DNA of 64,000 nucleotides from Capsulimonas corticalis (GTDB lineage Bacteria; Armatimonadota; Armatimonadia; Armatimonadales; Capsulimonadaceae). The position numbers were made by a program, and so were the translations under genes. The notes under the pieces were generated by a model. The model was not told the origin of the DNA. It saw only the letters and a list, made by a program, of their open reading frames with translations, and made no database searches. Shown in pieces: positions 1 through 9,692 of the stretch; position 1 is the first letter of the stretch; every line of letters begins with the position of its first letter. Where the stretch lies: contig NZ_AP025739.1 in assembly GCF_003574315.2 (NCBI RefSeq), positions 6,076,001 to 6,140,000 of the forward strand, given 5' to 3'.

Positions 1-155
1 CCGGGGCGCCGATCGTAAATCGAACTGTGGGACGTGAGAAGTGAGCTCCATTGATATTCAGCCTTTCCTGTACCGCAAAAGTATCGATTAACACATAATA
101 TACCAACGACACTGATTGATATATATTAATCCTATTAATCAACAGCAAAAGTATA
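1..155. other. Non-coding stretch downstream of the LysR gene
   Basis: No gene is visible here. The second half is AT-rich and carries two copies of GCAAAAGTAT (about 75 and 144) and a short ATTAAT-CCT-ATTAAT repeat. I see no convincing terminator for the leftward LysR gene. Confidence 0.5.
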
Positions 156-1076
156 TCACGGTTCTATTTCTCTGTCAAGAAAGTTTTTCTCCAGCTCGCG
201 CATAAGCAGTTGGATAAACGCCTGCAATGCGGCAGAGCGGTATTTGTCGACGCGATAAATAGCGGACAGCCGCTGGCGGGCGGCGGGGGCGTCTTGCAGA
301 GTGAGAGCCGCGAGGCGGCTGTCCGTGATTTCCGAGTGAACGGCGAGCAGCGGCAGGATGGAAACGCCCAGCCGCGCTTCGATCATCTTCTTGATCGCCT
401 CGACGTTGTCCAGCTCCATCGACACCGTCTTTTCAACGCCGGCCTCCATAAACAAACGGTCCACTTGGCGCCGGAGGCTGGTTTCCGTCTGCATCAAGAT
501 GAGAGGAATGCCCGCGAGCTGCGAAACCCGGATCCCCTCTTTTTGCCTCGCGAGCGCGTGATCTGGATATGTGACGGCGACGTTCGCATACTCGGCGAGC
601 GTAACGGAAGCGATCCCCGGCCTCTCGCGAAAATCCATCACGACCGCCATATCGACGGCGTTTGCCAGCACCATCTCCGCCACGCGCGCGGACGCGCCCG
701 TATGCACGCTCATCTCCACGCCCGGGTGCTCTTCGCGAAATCGACGCAGCAGCGGCGGCAGAAGATACGTCGCCGCCGTGCTGCTGGCCCCTACGGAGAG
801 ATGTCCAGAGACGCCTTGCGCCACATCCCCCACCGCTCGCCGCGCTTCATCCGCCAGACGCAGTATCTCCAACGCGTACGGATACAGCGCGGCGCCGGCC
901 GCCGTCAATTCCACGCGACGCCCCAGACGGTCCAGCAGCCGCGTGCGCAGTTCCTGCTCCAGGGCCGCGATCTGCCGGGTTACCGCCGGCTGCGTCAGCG
1001 ACAGCTCCTCCGCCGCCCGTGTAAAGTTCTTCTCGGAAGCGATCTTGACGAACGCCTCCAATTGCCTCAGTTCCAT
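156..1076 (-). CDS. LysR-family transcriptional regulator
   Basis: This encodes a 306-residue protein of standard LysR length. Residues 1-60 form the winged helix-turn-helix (MELRQLEAFVKIASEKNFTR, then a TQPAVTRQI recognition helix). Residues about 90-290 form the two-lobed effector-binding domain. The effector cannot be read from sequence. The gene is divergent from an SAM-dependent methyltransferase gene across a short intergenic region that holds a T-N11-A inverted repeat, the classic LysR arrangement, so control of the neighbour and autoregulation are likely. Family assignment is secure; the regulon is inferred. Confidence 0.93.
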   Translation of the reverse strand: MELRQLEAFVKIASEKNFTRAAEELSLTQPAVTRQIAALEQELRTRLLDRLGRRVELTAAGAALYPYALEILRLADEARRAVGDVAQGVSGHLSVGASSTAATYLLPPLLRRFREEHPGVEMSVHTGASARVAEMVLANAVDMAVVMDFRERPGIASVTLAEYANVAVTYPDHALARQKEGIRVSQLAGIPLILMQTETSLRRQVDRLFMEAGVEKTVSMELDNVEAIKKMIEARLGVSILPLLAVHSEITDSRLAALTLQDAPAARQRLSAIYRVDKYRSAALQAFIQLLMRELEKNFLDREIEP

Positions 1077-1098
1077 ATGCCCCTACTATGTGATTTTG

Positions 1099-1113
1099 TT
1101 ATCGCTCAGATAA
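1099..1113. promoter_or_regulatory. LysR-type operator (inverted repeat TTATC-N5-GATAA)
   Basis: A perfect 5-bp-arm inverted repeat contains the T-N11-A core typical of LysR regulators. It sits between the two divergent start codons, 12 bp upstream of the -35 of the rightward promoter, a usual activation position. Confidence 0.6.
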
Positions 1114-1124
1114 ATAACTTTCAT

Positions 1125-1153
1125 TTGCATTATACCAGCGGACACAGTACAAT
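1125..1153 (+). promoter_or_regulatory. Promoter TTGCAT-N17-TACAAT for the methyltransferase gene
   Basis: The -35 is TTGCAT (1125-1130) and the -10 is TACAAT (1148-1153), with an ideal 17-bp spacer. A strong AGGAGG ribosome site follows at 1178-1183. Confidence 0.65.
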
Positions 1154-1192
1154 AGAGTCAATCACCGATGAAGAAACAGGAGGATGGCGAGT

Positions 1193-1993
1193 ATGAGCAC
1201 GAACAGCGAAGCGGCGGCTCCGGCGCGCTCGGCGAAAGAGCAATTCGATAAGCAAGCCGCGCATTACAATGCGCAGTGGAACACATGGAGCGCGGAGACG
1301 CTCGATTGGCTCCTCGCCAACTCCGGGCATCGACCCACGGACAGAGTTCTGGATGTCGCTACGGGAACAGGCTTTACGGCGCTGGCCTTCGCGCCGCATG
1401 TGGCCGAAGTCGTTGGCGGCGATGTCTCGACCGGGATGCTGGAGCAGGCGCGCAAGCAGGCGGAAGAGCGCGGCGTGACCAACGCCACCTTCCAGGAAGC
1501 TCCCGCCGAAGCCCTGCCCTATCCCGACGCAGCGTTCGATATCGTCGTCAGCCGGATCGCGCCCCATCACTTTCTGAATATCCAAAAATTTGCTTCCGAA
1601 GCGGCTCGAGTCTTAAAGTCCGGCGGCCGGTTGGCGCTCGTGGACACCAGCGTTCCCGACGACGATTGGGAAGCCGCCGATTGGCAGAACGCCGTGGAGG
1701 TCCTGCGCGATCCGTCCCATGTGCGCAACTATACGCCCCGAGAATGGCGCAAGATCTGGGAAGACGCCGGCCTGACTGTGGAGACCATTGGCGACGCCGG
1801 CGGCGGCATCACCATCCCGCTGTCCGATTGGATCTTCAAAGCGGGCTGCACGCCGGATCAGGCGCAGCAAGTCCGCGACCAATTTGCGAACGCTCCCGAG
1901 AGCGCGAAGGCAATTTACAATATCGTGACACAGCCCGACGGCGAGACGGTGTTTACATGGCGGCGGGTAGCGGTTCGCGCGGTGAAGCCGTAA
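1193..1993 (+). CDS. Class I SAM-dependent methyltransferase (UbiE/Methyltransf_11 type)
   Basis: The product is about 266 residues. The Rossmann SAM-binding motif I (VLDVATGTGFTALAF) lies near residue 50, followed by an acidic motif and a PYPDAAFD segment typical of Methyltransf_11 enzymes. The substrate is unknown. I place the start at the ATG at 1193 because AGGAGG (1178-1183) abuts an in-frame ATG at 1184 too closely to serve it, whereas 1193 has a 9-nt spacer. The gene is divergent from the LysR regulator and about 60 bp upstream of leuC. It is probably LysR-controlled and may act on a small molecule such as the regulator's inducer; this is inference. Confidence 0.85.
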   Translation: MSTNSEAAAPARSAKEQFDKQAAHYNAQWNTWSAETLDWLLANSGHRPTDRVLDVATGTGFTALAFAPHVAEVVGGDVSTGMLEQARKQAEERGVTNATFQEAPAEALPYPDAAFDIVVSRIAPHHFLNIQKFASEAARVLKSGGRLALVDTSVPDDDWEAADWQNAVEVLRDPSHVRNYTPREWRKIWEDAGLTVETIGDAGGGITIPLSDWIFKAGCTPDQAQQVRDQFANAPESAKAIYNIVTQPDGETVFTWRRVAVRAVKP

Positions 1994-2014
1994 AAATAGT
2001 CCATCATTCGAGAG

Positions 2015-2020
2015 TATAAT
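2015..2020 (+). promoter_or_regulatory. Possible -10 box (TATAAT) for leuCD
   Basis: A perfect TATAAT lies 33 bp upstream of the leuC start, but no good -35 exists at 16-18 bp, where the sequence overlaps the methyltransferase stop codon. leuCD could equally be read through from upstream. Confidence 0.35.
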
Positions 2021-2052
2021 ATTTGCTGTACTGCCAAGCAGGAGGAATTTCT

Positions 2053-3456
2053 ATGGCGAAAACAATGTTCGAAAAGATCTGGGAGGCGCATGTCGTGCGC
2101 GAGGCGGAAGGTCAGACCTTGCTGTACATCGACCTGCACCTCGTCCACGAAGTCACGTCGCCCCAGGCGTTTGAGGGTCTGCGTCTGAGCGGACGCAAAG
2201 TGCGCCGCCCCGACCTGACCGTGGCGACGATGGACCACAATGTCCCCACCACCAGCCGCTTGCTGCCGATCGCCGACCCGATCTCGCGTCTCCAAATGGA
2301 TACGCTCTCGGAGAACTGCAAGGAGTTCGGCGTCACGCTCTATGACCTGCACAATAAGAAGCAGGGCATCGTTCACGTCATCGGACCCGAGCAGGGTCTG
2401 ACCCAGCCCGGCATGACGATTGTCTGCGGCGACAGCCACACCAGCACGCACGGCGCCTTCGGCTCGCTCGCCTTCGGCATCGGAACCAGCGAAGTCGAGC
2501 ACGTACTCGCCACCCAGACGCTGCCGCAAACACGCCCGAAGACGATGGAGATCCGCGTCGACGGCCAGCTCGGGCCGGGCGTCACCGCCAAGGATGTTAT
2601 TCTGGCGATCATCGGCAAGATCGGCACCGACGGCGCCACGGGATACGCCGTGGAGTATACGGGCGAAGTTATCCGCAGCCTGTCCATGGAAGGCCGTATG
2701 ACGATCTGTAACATGAGTATCGAAGCGGGCGCTCGCGCCGGCATGATCGCGCCGGATGAGAAGACGTTTGAATACGTCAAGGGCCGCCCCTTCGCTCCAG
2801 AAGGCGCGGACTGGGACGCCGCCATCGCCGAGTGGAGTGCGCTGCCGACCGACGAAGGCGCAACGTTTGACACGCTCGTCACCCTGCACGCCGACGACAT
2901 CGCGCCGTACGTCACCTGGGGCACCAGTCCCGGTATGGTCGCGCCGATCACCGCCAATGTCCCCACTCCCGAGGACATTACGGATGAGACCGACCGCAAA
3001 GCGACCGAGCGCGCCCTGGAGTATATGGGCCTGACGGCCGGCGCACCGCTGCGCGAACTGACGCTCGACAAAGTCTTCATCGGCTCTTGCACCAACGGAC
3101 GCATCGAAGACCTGCGCGCCGCCGCCACAATCGCCAAGGGCCGCAAGGTCAGCGACCATGTGCACGCGATGGTCGTTCCCGGCTCCTTCATTGTGAAGGC
3201 GCAGGCAGAATCCGAGGGCCTGGATCAGATCTTTAAAGACGCTGGTTTCGACTGGCGCGAGGCGGGATGTTCGATGTGTCTGGCGATGAATCCGGACATT
3301 TTGCAGCCAGGCGAGCGCTGCGCATCCACCTCGAACCGCAATTTCGAGGGACGCCAGGGCAAGGGCGGCCGCACGCATTTGGTGAGCCCGCAAATGGCCG
3401 CCGCCGCCGCCATCGCCGGCCGGCTGGTGGACATTCGGGACTGGGACAAGGAGTAA
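2053..3456 (+). CDS. leuC: 3-isopropylmalate dehydratase large subunit LeuC
   Basis: LeuC with LeuD isomerises 2-isopropylmalate to 3-isopropylmalate in leucine biosynthesis, using a [4Fe-4S] cluster. The 467-residue product has the aconitase-fold cluster ligands: Cys346 in IGSCTNGR and Cys406/Cys409 in the GCSMC motif. [12 protein letters not shown] near residue 130 is also diagnostic. The start at 2053 is chosen because AGGAGG lies 8 bp upstream and [10 protein letters not shown] matches LeuC N-termini. leuD begins 3 bp after the stop. The cluster requirement ties it to the suf operon elsewhere in the window. No leucine leader peptide or T-box is visible in the 59 bp in front. Confidence 0.96.
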   Translation: MAKTMFEKIWEAHVVREAEGQTLLYIDLHLVHEVTSPQAFEGLRLSGRKVRRPDLTVATMDHNVPTTSRLLPIADPISRLQMDTLSENCKEFGVTLYDLHNKKQGIVHVIGPEQGLTQPGMTIVCGDSHTSTHGAFGSLAFGIGTSEVEHVLATQTLPQTRPKTMEIRVDGQLGPGVTAKDVILAIIGKIGTDGATGYAVEYTGEVIRSLSMEGRMTICNMSIEAGARAGMIAPDEKTFEYVKGRPFAPEGADWDAAIAEWSALPTDEGATFDTLVTLHADDIAPYVTWGTSPGMVAPITANVPTPEDITDETDRKATERALEYMGLTAGAPLRELTLDKVFIGSCTNGRIEDLRAAATIAKGRKVSDHVHAMVVPGSFIVKAQAESEGLDQIFKDAGFDWREAGCSMCLAMNPDILQPGERCASTSNRNFEGRQGKGGRTHLVSPQMAAAAAIAGRLVDIRDWDKE

Positions 3457-3459
3457 TCG

Positions 3460-4086
3460 ATGGAAAAGTTCACAACATTGACCGGGATCGTCGGACCGCT
3501 GGACCGCGCCAACGCCGACACCGACCAGATCATCCCGAAGCAGTTCCTCAAGCGGATCGAGCGCACGGGCTTCGGCCAATTCTTGTTCTTCGACTGGCGC
3601 TTCCTGGATGACGGCAAGACCGAAAATCCGGAGTTCGAGCTGAACCAGCCGCAGTATAAAGGCGCGACCATTCTGCTCGCCGGCAAGAACTTTGGCTGCG
3701 GCTCCTCACGCGAGCATGCGCCGTGGGCGCTCGACGACTATGGCTTCCGTTCGATCATCGCGCCGTCCTATGCCGATATCTTCTACAACAACTGTTTCAA
3801 GAACGGTATGCTCCCGATCGTCCTCCCTGAAGAAACCGTCAAGGAGCTGATGACCAAGGCGCAGACAGAACCCGGCTATCAGATGACCATCGATCTGGAA
3901 ACCCAGACCATCACTGATTCCGACGGTCTGAAGCTCTCGTTCGAAGTCGACGCATTCCGCAAGCACTGCCTGCTGAACGGCCTGGACGACATCGGCCTGA
4001 CCCTCCAGCACGAGCCCGATATCACGGCGTACGAGACCAAGCGTCCATCCTGGAAGCGCGGCGCCGCGGAGCCGGTCGCGGCGTAA
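3460..4086 (+). CDS. leuD: 3-isopropylmalate dehydratase small subunit LeuD
   Basis: This is the 208-residue swivel-domain partner of LeuC. It has the LeuD motifs [13 protein letters not shown] near residue 20 and [14 protein letters not shown] near residue 75, and its length is normal for the family. It starts 3 bp after the leuC stop, so the two are co-translated. A strong intrinsic terminator follows 14 bp after the stop. leuA and leuB are not in the window. Confidence 0.96.
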   Translation: MEKFTTLTGIVGPLDRANADTDQIIPKQFLKRIERTGFGQFLFFDWRFLDDGKTENPEFELNQPQYKGATILLAGKNFGCGSSREHAPWALDDYGFRSIIAPSYADIFYNNCFKNGMLPIVLPEETVKELMTKAQTEPGYQMTIDLETQTITDSDGLKLSFEVDAFRKHCLLNGLDDIGLTLQHEPDITAYETKRPSWKRGAAEPVAA

Positions 4087-4100
4087 CAAAGACCAACGAA

Positions 4101-4133
4101 AAGGCCGCCCGCTTGACGCGGGCGGCCTTTTTC
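4101..4133 (+). terminator. Intrinsic terminator of leuCD
   Basis: A perfect 12-bp GC-rich stem (4101-4112 with 4118-4129), a 5-nt loop and a T-run form a textbook rho-independent terminator. Confidence 0.88.
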
Positions 4134-4297
4134 CTTGACAGGCGTTTTTATCGCCTGTATAATTTATCACGTGAATCGCGGCCGCCTCACGCGAAGACTT
4201 CCCTGTCCATCTTAACCTCATACACTTTGGCATACATTTTGCTCGGATAATATAACTCTTGCGTCAATTACTGCAAGCCTGGAGATCGACGTCCCTC

Positions 4298-5530
4298 ATG
4301 AGTGTTACCGTCAATAGTTCGTCCGCAACTTCCCCCGATTCGTCAGCCTCCCCCTCTCCCGCGAAGCCAATTCGACTGGATTTTCTGGATGGCATGCGCG
4401 GTCTGGCGGCTCTTTGCGTACTCTTCGTTCATTTGCGCGGACAGTGCATCGAAGGTCTCGCGCATCCGTCCAATCGTCTAATCTCGTCCACGAACTGGAT
4501 GTCGTACGGCAAGGACGCTGTCGCGGTGTTTATCGTCCTTTCCGGATTTTGCCTGATGCTTCCCACGGTGCGCTTCGCCGACAGGCGTTTGAACGGAGGG
4601 CTGCTTCAGTTCTTCAAGCGCCGATCGCTGCGAATTCTTCCTCCCTATTACGCCGCGCTGGTCCTGGGAATCCTGAGTATTCTGGCGGTCGATGTGCTGA
4701 AACGGCATACTCATCTCAGTGACGGAGCGAAAAACGCAGCCGCGAATCTGACAGCGGGCAACATCCTCTCCCACGCATTCCTGATCCATGATTTCCGGAA
4801 CGCCTGGGCTTTTGGCATCGAGCCGCCCATGTGGAGCGTTGCCGTGGAGTGGCATATTTACTTCATATTCGCGCTCCTTCTCCTGCCGTTACGCCGGAAA
4901 GCGGGAATATGGATCACGGTTGCAGCGGCGTTCCTGCTGGGCTGCGCGCCTCATCTTTTGCTGCCGGCGCAAAATAATTTCGACTGGGCCTGCCCGTGGT
5001 TTATCGGCCTCTTCGCCGTCGGGATGCTCGGCGCCGAGATCGCCTTCTCCGATATCCCTTCTCTTGTCTCCATTCGCGATCGAACTCCCTGGAGCGCCGT
5101 GTCGATCGCGCTCGCAATCACCACTTATGGTATCGCGGCGACTTTGCTCAAGCTGAGGGATGTCGATATTATCATGCATCCGCTGCTTGGATGTCTCTGC
5201 GTCAGCGTGATCTTGATGTGCATCCGGCAAGTGCGCTCCGGAAACGCAGCCTTTCCACTGCATCCTCTCCGCATGTTGGAATCTCGCGCGGCGATGATTT
5301 TGGGTTCGTTTTCATACAGCCTCTATTTAGTGCACGGGCTGCTCATCACTCGCGTCCGCGTGTTCATGCAGTTGCACCATTTCCACACACCGGTGTATGT
5401 CCTAGGAGTCCTGGTGGGAGGCGCAGCTCTCTCGCTCATAGCCGCCTACATCTTCCATTTGCTCTTTGAGAAGCCGTTTATGACGGCAAAGATGAAACGA
5501 TTGAAGACCGAAGAAAACCGCGCTCGCTAA
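4298..5530 (+). CDS. Acyltransferase 3 family membrane protein (OafA/YrhL type)
   Basis: This is a polytopic inner-membrane O-acyltransferase of about 410 residues with roughly ten hydrophobic segments. The family's N-terminal signature is present: DFLDGMRGLAALCVLFVH, then VFIVLSGFCLMLP and RRSLRILPPYY. Such enzymes move acetyl or other acyl groups onto extracellular sugars or lipids. It resembles the acyltransferase at 9652-10872 (both have FIVLSGFCL and LLQ/LTAFFK plus LPPYY), so the two are probably paralogs. I use the ATG at 4298 (GGAG 13 bp upstream); an in-frame TTG at 4259 is an alternative. It is monocistronic, followed by a bidirectional terminator. Confidence 0.9.
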   Translation: MSVTVNSSSATSPDSSASPSPAKPIRLDFLDGMRGLAALCVLFVHLRGQCIEGLAHPSNRLISSTNWMSYGKDAVAVFIVLSGFCLMLPTVRFADRRLNGGLLQFFKRRSLRILPPYYAALVLGILSILAVDVLKRHTHLSDGAKNAAANLTAGNILSHAFLIHDFRNAWAFGIEPPMWSVAVEWHIYFIFALLLLPLRRKAGIWITVAAAFLLGCAPHLLLPAQNNFDWACPWFIGLFAVGMLGAEIAFSDIPSLVSIRDRTPWSAVSIALAITTYGIAATLLKLRDVDIIMHPLLGCLCVSVILMCIRQVRSGNAAFPLHPLRMLESRAAMILGSFSYSLYLVHGLLITRVRVFMQLHHFHTPVYVLGVLVGGAALSLIAAYIFHLLFEKPFMTAKMKRLKTEENRAR

Positions 5531-5546
5531 AAACAGGAGCTTCGAC

Positions 5547-5586
5547 AAAAAACGGCCGCTCGCATCTTGCGAGCGGCCGTTTTTTG
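5547..5586. terminator. Bidirectional intrinsic terminator
   Basis: The stem has at least 13 bp (5551-5563 with 5569-5581), a 5-nt loop, an A-run on one side and a T-run on the other. It lies between two convergent genes and can serve both. Confidence 0.88.
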
Positions 5587-5605
5587 CGTTCAGATCATCA
5601 TGGGA

Positions 5606-6574
5606 TTATGGTGCGGGCGGCGCGGCGTTCCCATCCGCGATGCTGTTGATCGACGTGACAAACGCGGGCTTCAGCGTCTGCCAGTCGGCTTCCGGGCACT
5701 GGCAATTGATGATGGCGAAGATCTTCGGGCCGACCGTCGTCATTCGATAACCATGCACTTTGGGTCCGATGCCGATTTTGGGGCCATCGGCTGTATACTC
5801 CGCGATCGCCGATTCACCCATCGGGCTTGCGAAGGCAGGCATCGGCTTCTCTTGATAATTCTTCAAAATGCTTGAGACACGCGACTTCGAGCGCTTTTGC
5901 TCATACGCGGCTTGCGAGCCGAACAGGGCGTCCGGAGCGGCGCCGGCGCCGTTGAGAAGGATGTCGTTTCGGATCTGTGCGACGGAATCCGTGGTGACGT
6001 CAATAAACGCCGGCCCAGACTTGAACTTTACGCCCCCAACGGTCGAGTCGCTCGATGAATCGCCGGGCACGTCGTACGCCGTCACGGTATCCCATCCGGT
6101 GGGACCTTGCACCTGGAAGTCCTTATTCGGAGCGACAAATGGCGTGAACGAGGTCGGCGCGGGCACCGGCGACGGCATCATAATTTTCAGGAATACTCCG
6201 CCGGCTACGAGAACGGCCAGCACGATCCCAATCCCAACTCCTAATCCGCGCTTATCCGATTGCTTGGCCGCCTGCTGAGGACCTCCGTAGGGGCCGCTCC
6301 GCTGCCCGGGAGCGCCGTAAGGCTGCTGACCAGGCATTGGGGGGGGACCGCCGGCGGGATTACCATAGGAAGGCGGAGCCTGCTGTACCGGCAGAGGATT
6401 GCCGGCGAGATCGTATTGGATGGCCTGTCCCCCCATCCCGGGAGGAGCATAGGCTCCGCCGCCGCCTCCCATGGGAGCGCCCTGCGGCGCGATAGGATTT
6501 CCGGCGAGATCATATTGCGGCTGCGACGCGCCGCCGTTCGGCAATGGATTTCCGGCGAGATCATACTGCGTCAT
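5606..6574 (-). CDS. Single-pass membrane protein with three N-terminal YDLAGNP repeats
   Basis: I do not recognise the family. The 322-residue product has a Pro/Gly/Gln-rich N-terminal region (1-105) holding three copies of QYDLAGNP(L/I) at about residues 3, 20 and 53. One transmembrane helix follows (about 109-131), then a soluble domain of about 185 residues (FQVQGPTGWD...) that loosely resembles PsbP/DcrB-like folds. With no signal peptide, the repeats are probably cytoplasmic and the C-terminus external. I prefer ATG 6574 over 6586 because AAGGA abuts the latter. The gene is convergent with the acyltransferase and divergent from the PA14 protein. Confidence 0.75.
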   Translation of the reverse strand: MTQYDLAGNPLPNGGASQPQYDLAGNPIAPQGAPMGGGGGAYAPPGMGGQAIQYDLAGNPLPVQQAPPSYGNPAGGPPPMPGQQPYGAPGQRSGPYGGPQQAAKQSDKRGLGVGIGIVLAVLVAGGVFLKIMMPSPVPAPTSFTPFVAPNKDFQVQGPTGWDTVTAYDVPGDSSSDSTVGGVKFKSGPAFIDVTTDSVAQIRNDILLNGAGAAPDALFGSQAAYEQKRSKSRVSSILKNYQEKPMPAFASPMGESAIAEYTADGPKIGIGPKVHGYRMTTVGPKIFAIINCQCPEADWQTLKPAFVTSINSIADGNAAPPAP

Positions 6575-6887
6575 GGCGATGACCATTCCTTGATTGATAG
6601 TGATTGTTACGATTGGCGCCTAACAAAGCTTCTCTTTCATTTTACCACGTCTTTGCTATTCATAGGAATAACTGCAAAAACAAATCCCAGCAATTGCTCG
6701 GCAAAAAACCGGCATCCCTACCAGCGCCTCCCCTTGCAGCCCGTCCCGATAATATTATTACTAAACTTCGACGGTTCGCGACGCCTCAGCCAACATTTCA
6801 TCCGCACGGCATCCGTTCGCCGCGAAGATTTAAATATGCAGAAAATACGGTTCGCCGCGATCTCGGCGCTGCCGTTTAGGATATCGT
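6575..6887. other. Divergent intergenic region, 313 bp
   Basis: This separates the YDLAGNP-repeat gene from the PA14 gene. It is less GC-rich than its surroundings, with AT-rich patches near 6750-6765. I see no hexamer pair worth naming and no RNA structure. A possible ribosome site (AGGA) precedes the ATG at 6888. Confidence 0.5.
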
Positions 6888-9692
6888 ATGTTACGAAAGA
6901 GCATTCTGCTTGTGCTTCTCGCCGCCGCAACCTTGATCTGCGGCGTCCGTGGGAACGCACAAGCGAATTATACAACTTCCTGGTTAGGAAATTCCATGGG
7001 GGGAGCCGGCGGCGCTTGGATGCAAATCGCCGCCAATGCGGTTTATACGGAAGCAAATGGCGCGACTTACGTCAACAGCGTCTACGACGAGAATGGGCGT
7101 GAAGCAGGGATCTACCGTGAAGGAAGTGTTGTCGGCTCCTTTACCGGCCTGCATGGCTGGCAGCGCGGCGGTGGAAAGTGTATTACTGCGGACGACAAGT
7201 ACGTCTATCTTGGAATGGTGCAGAGCGACCTGAATGATAATGGCGCGCACGGGCCGGGTTGGCCGGTCGGCGGCCCAGGAGCTGGCGGAACGGTTACGCA
7301 TGAGTCCTGGTTTGGCGTGCGACGCTATTTCAAGAACGGCCTTCCGGCTCCATGGTCGCAGTCGGGCCGGAAAGATGGCAATAGCAGCAGCATCATCGGG
7401 CTGTTTGACAATAGTATGATCGTCGTCAGTGATAATACTTATGCTGACAAAACGCTCCTGCCGGATGCTGCGATCATGGGTCTTGCTGTCGTCAACGGTC
7501 TCTTGTACGCTTCCGATACGCATTCCAATAAAGTTCGTATCTACAACATCAGCAACTCAAATCGTGTGATTCCCGTGGGCTCATGGAATATTGTTAACGC
7601 CGGCGCGATTGTCTTTGACAAAAACTCACACACGCTCTGGATTGCGCAAACCGGCGACGGCGCGCAAGCGCCCGGCGTGCTGCATTACACCCTAGATGGG
7701 AATAAGCTGCCCCAACAAATCACAGGAATCGGCTGTCCGCGTAGTTTAGCGATCACCCCTCAAGGCAACTTACTCGTCGCCGACAGCGGGCCTGACCAGC
7801 AAGTAAAAATGTACTCAAGCATCAACACCGCTCCCGTCCTCGTTTCGACGCTTGGCAACCCAGGCGGCATCTACAGCGGATTACGCGGACAGGTCGGCGA
7901 CTACAAGTTCAATGGTCTGACCGGCGTCTCCGTCGACGCCGCCGGCAATATCTACGTTGTCACCAATGGCTCCGAAGCTCAAGGGATATTCGGAAGCGGC
8001 GCAACACTGATGAGTTTCAACCAGGATTTCAACTGCCGCTGGAAGTTGGAAGGGCTAGAGTTCATGGACTGCGCCGATGTCGCCCCAGGATCGGACGGCG
8101 CGAATATTTACACCAAGAACAAGCGTTTCAAGCTGGATTTGACGGATCCAACGGCAAAGCCCCAGTATGCGGGTTATACCGTCGATAGCGTCCGTTATCC
8201 CAACGACTCTCGCCTTCACATCAACACCAGCAGTTCGCCGCTAGTCCGTAATATTCAGGGTAAGCAGTTCCTATTCGTTCAGGACACTTATTCAGCATAT
8301 TTACAAATTTATCGCTTTGATACAAAAAACGCCGGCGAAATAGCCATTCCATCCGGGCTGATTGGCGCTTGTCACTCGGCTGCCGGCAAACCGGCGACTG
8401 CGTGGCCCCCTGATACTGTCCAGCCAAGCTTGGGACCGTGGATCTGGCGCGACATTGACGGCAACGGAGATTTCTTCAAGGACGGCGTTCCTCAGAAAGG
8501 CGAATTCGACAATGGTTTGGGGTCCCGCGACCCCTGGCTCACCGCCAGTATCTGGGGATGGTGTGTTGACGAAAACGGCGATATCTGGCAAGTCAGCCGT
8601 GGAACGTCAATGCTCAACGGAGGCATTCGTCACTTTCGATGTCTCGGACTAGACTCTATCGGCAACCCGATTTACACTCTGGCGGCGTCGCAGATCCTGC
8701 CACGCCCGGCTCCGTTCGACGGAACAGCCGGCTCCATCAACCGAATTGAATATGTCGCCGCGACAGACACGATGTATTTGTGCGGCTATACGAATGCTTA
8801 TCCGATTTCGCCTGGCGAATGGGGTCTCGCCGGACGGGTGATTGTTCGATACGATCACTGGAGCACGCCCGCGCGAACACAAACTTACCAGATCGTGCTG
8901 AACTGGAATATGCAGGCGTACCCGCTGATCGGGGCAAAGGCGATGACCGTCAGCGGCGACAAAATCTTTGTTGGATATGTCGCGGGCGCCACTGCTGATT
9001 TTGGAGTTAACGGAGGTCAAATCGTGACATACGATGCAGCTTCGGGCCGTTTCCTTGGGACAATATCCGCTGGGCCTGAAGCTGGAGGAGTGTCCGGACT
9101 GATCGACACAACCTCGGGCCTGCGCGCCTTTACCCGAACCAACGGCGACCAGATGGTATTCGCCGAGGAAGATCTGATGGGCAAAGTGCTGATGTACCGC
9201 GTTTCGGCCCCCGGCGCGGCAGCGACAACGCCTGCCGTTCCCGTATCTGGAACGGGAACGGGCTTGACGGGAAAGTACTATAACGGTTCGCAGCAAGCAG
9301 CCTTCAATAAGCTCATCACAACGCGAGTCGATCCGACCCTTAACTTTCAGTGGACGACGCCGCCTGCCCCCACAATGAACACGGCAGGATACTCAGTACA
9401 ATGGACAGGCAACGTCCAGCCGCGATATTCGGAGACCTACAATTTCCAAACCGATTCCAGCCATGGAGTTCGCGTGTGGATCGACGGAAAAATGGTGATT
9501 GATAGCTGGAATTCCCATTCCTTGCAGACGGATTTCGGCTCCGTGGCGATGCTGGCCGGCACGCAATACAAAATCCGTGTGGAGTACTATCAGATCTCTG
9601 GGACCGGCGCGCTCACGCTCTCATGGTCCAGCGCCAGCCAGATCAAGGAAATTATCCCGCAGACTCAGCTCTATCCGGATGCCCCTCAGTAG
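6888..9692 (+). CDS. Secreted NHL/propeller-like protein with C-terminal PA14 domain
   Basis: The 934-residue product begins with a signal peptide (about 1-26, ending GNAQA). Residues about 30-770 form a long beta-rich region with NHL-like repeats (GVSVDAAGNIYV, LAITPQGNLLVAD). Residues about 790-930 form a PA14 domain (GLTGKYYNG at its start, HGVRVWIDGKMVIDSW in the middle), a carbohydrate-binding module found in glycosidases, adhesins and toxins. No catalytic motif is evident, so it may bind or scaffold polysaccharide outside the cell. Its 3' end overlaps the convergent acyltransferase gene by 41 bp. Confidence 0.85.
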   Translation: MLRKSILLVLLAAATLICGVRGNAQANYTTSWLGNSMGGAGGAWMQIAANAVYTEANGATYVNSVYDENGREAGIYREGSVVGSFTGLHGWQRGGGKCITADDKYVYLGMVQSDLNDNGAHGPGWPVGGPGAGGTVTHESWFGVRRYFKNGLPAPWSQSGRKDGNSSSIIGLFDNSMIVVSDNTYADKTLLPDAAIMGLAVVNGLLYASDTHSNKVRIYNISNSNRVIPVGSWNIVNAGAIVFDKNSHTLWIAQTGDGAQAPGVLHYTLDGNKLPQQITGIGCPRSLAITPQGNLLVADSGPDQQVKMYSSINTAPVLVSTLGNPGGIYSGLRGQVGDYKFNGLTGVSVDAAGNIYVVTNGSEAQGIFGSGATLMSFNQDFNCRWKLEGLEFMDCADVAPGSDGANIYTKNKRFKLDLTDPTAKPQYAGYTVDSVRYPNDSRLHINTSSSPLVRNIQGKQFLFVQDTYSAYLQIYRFDTKNAGEIAIPSGLIGACHSAAGKPATAWPPDTVQPSLGPWIWRDIDGNGDFFKDGVPQKGEFDNGLGSRDPWLTASIWGWCVDENGDIWQVSRGTSMLNGGIRHFRCLGLDSIGNPIYTLAASQILPRPAPFDGTAGSINRIEYVAATDTMYLCGYTNAYPISPGEWGLAGRVIVRYDHWSTPARTQTYQIVLNWNMQAYPLIGAKAMTVSGDKIFVGYVAGATADFGVNGGQIVTYDAASGRFLGTISAGPEAGGVSGLIDTTSGLRAFTRTNGDQMVFAEEDLMGKVLMYRVSAPGAAATTPAVPVSGTGTGLTGKYYNGSQQAAFNKLITTRVDPTLNFQWTTPPAPTMNTAGYSVQWTGNVQPRYSETYNFQTDSSHGVRVWIDGKMVIDSWNSHSLQTDFGSVAMLAGTQYKIRVEYYQISGTGALTLSWSSASQIKEIIPQTQLYPDAPQ

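Noticed and set aside
1915-3579. Long minus-strand frame across leuCD
   Set aside because: High-GC shadow of leuC with no recognisable domain. leuC and leuD are certain on the plus strand.
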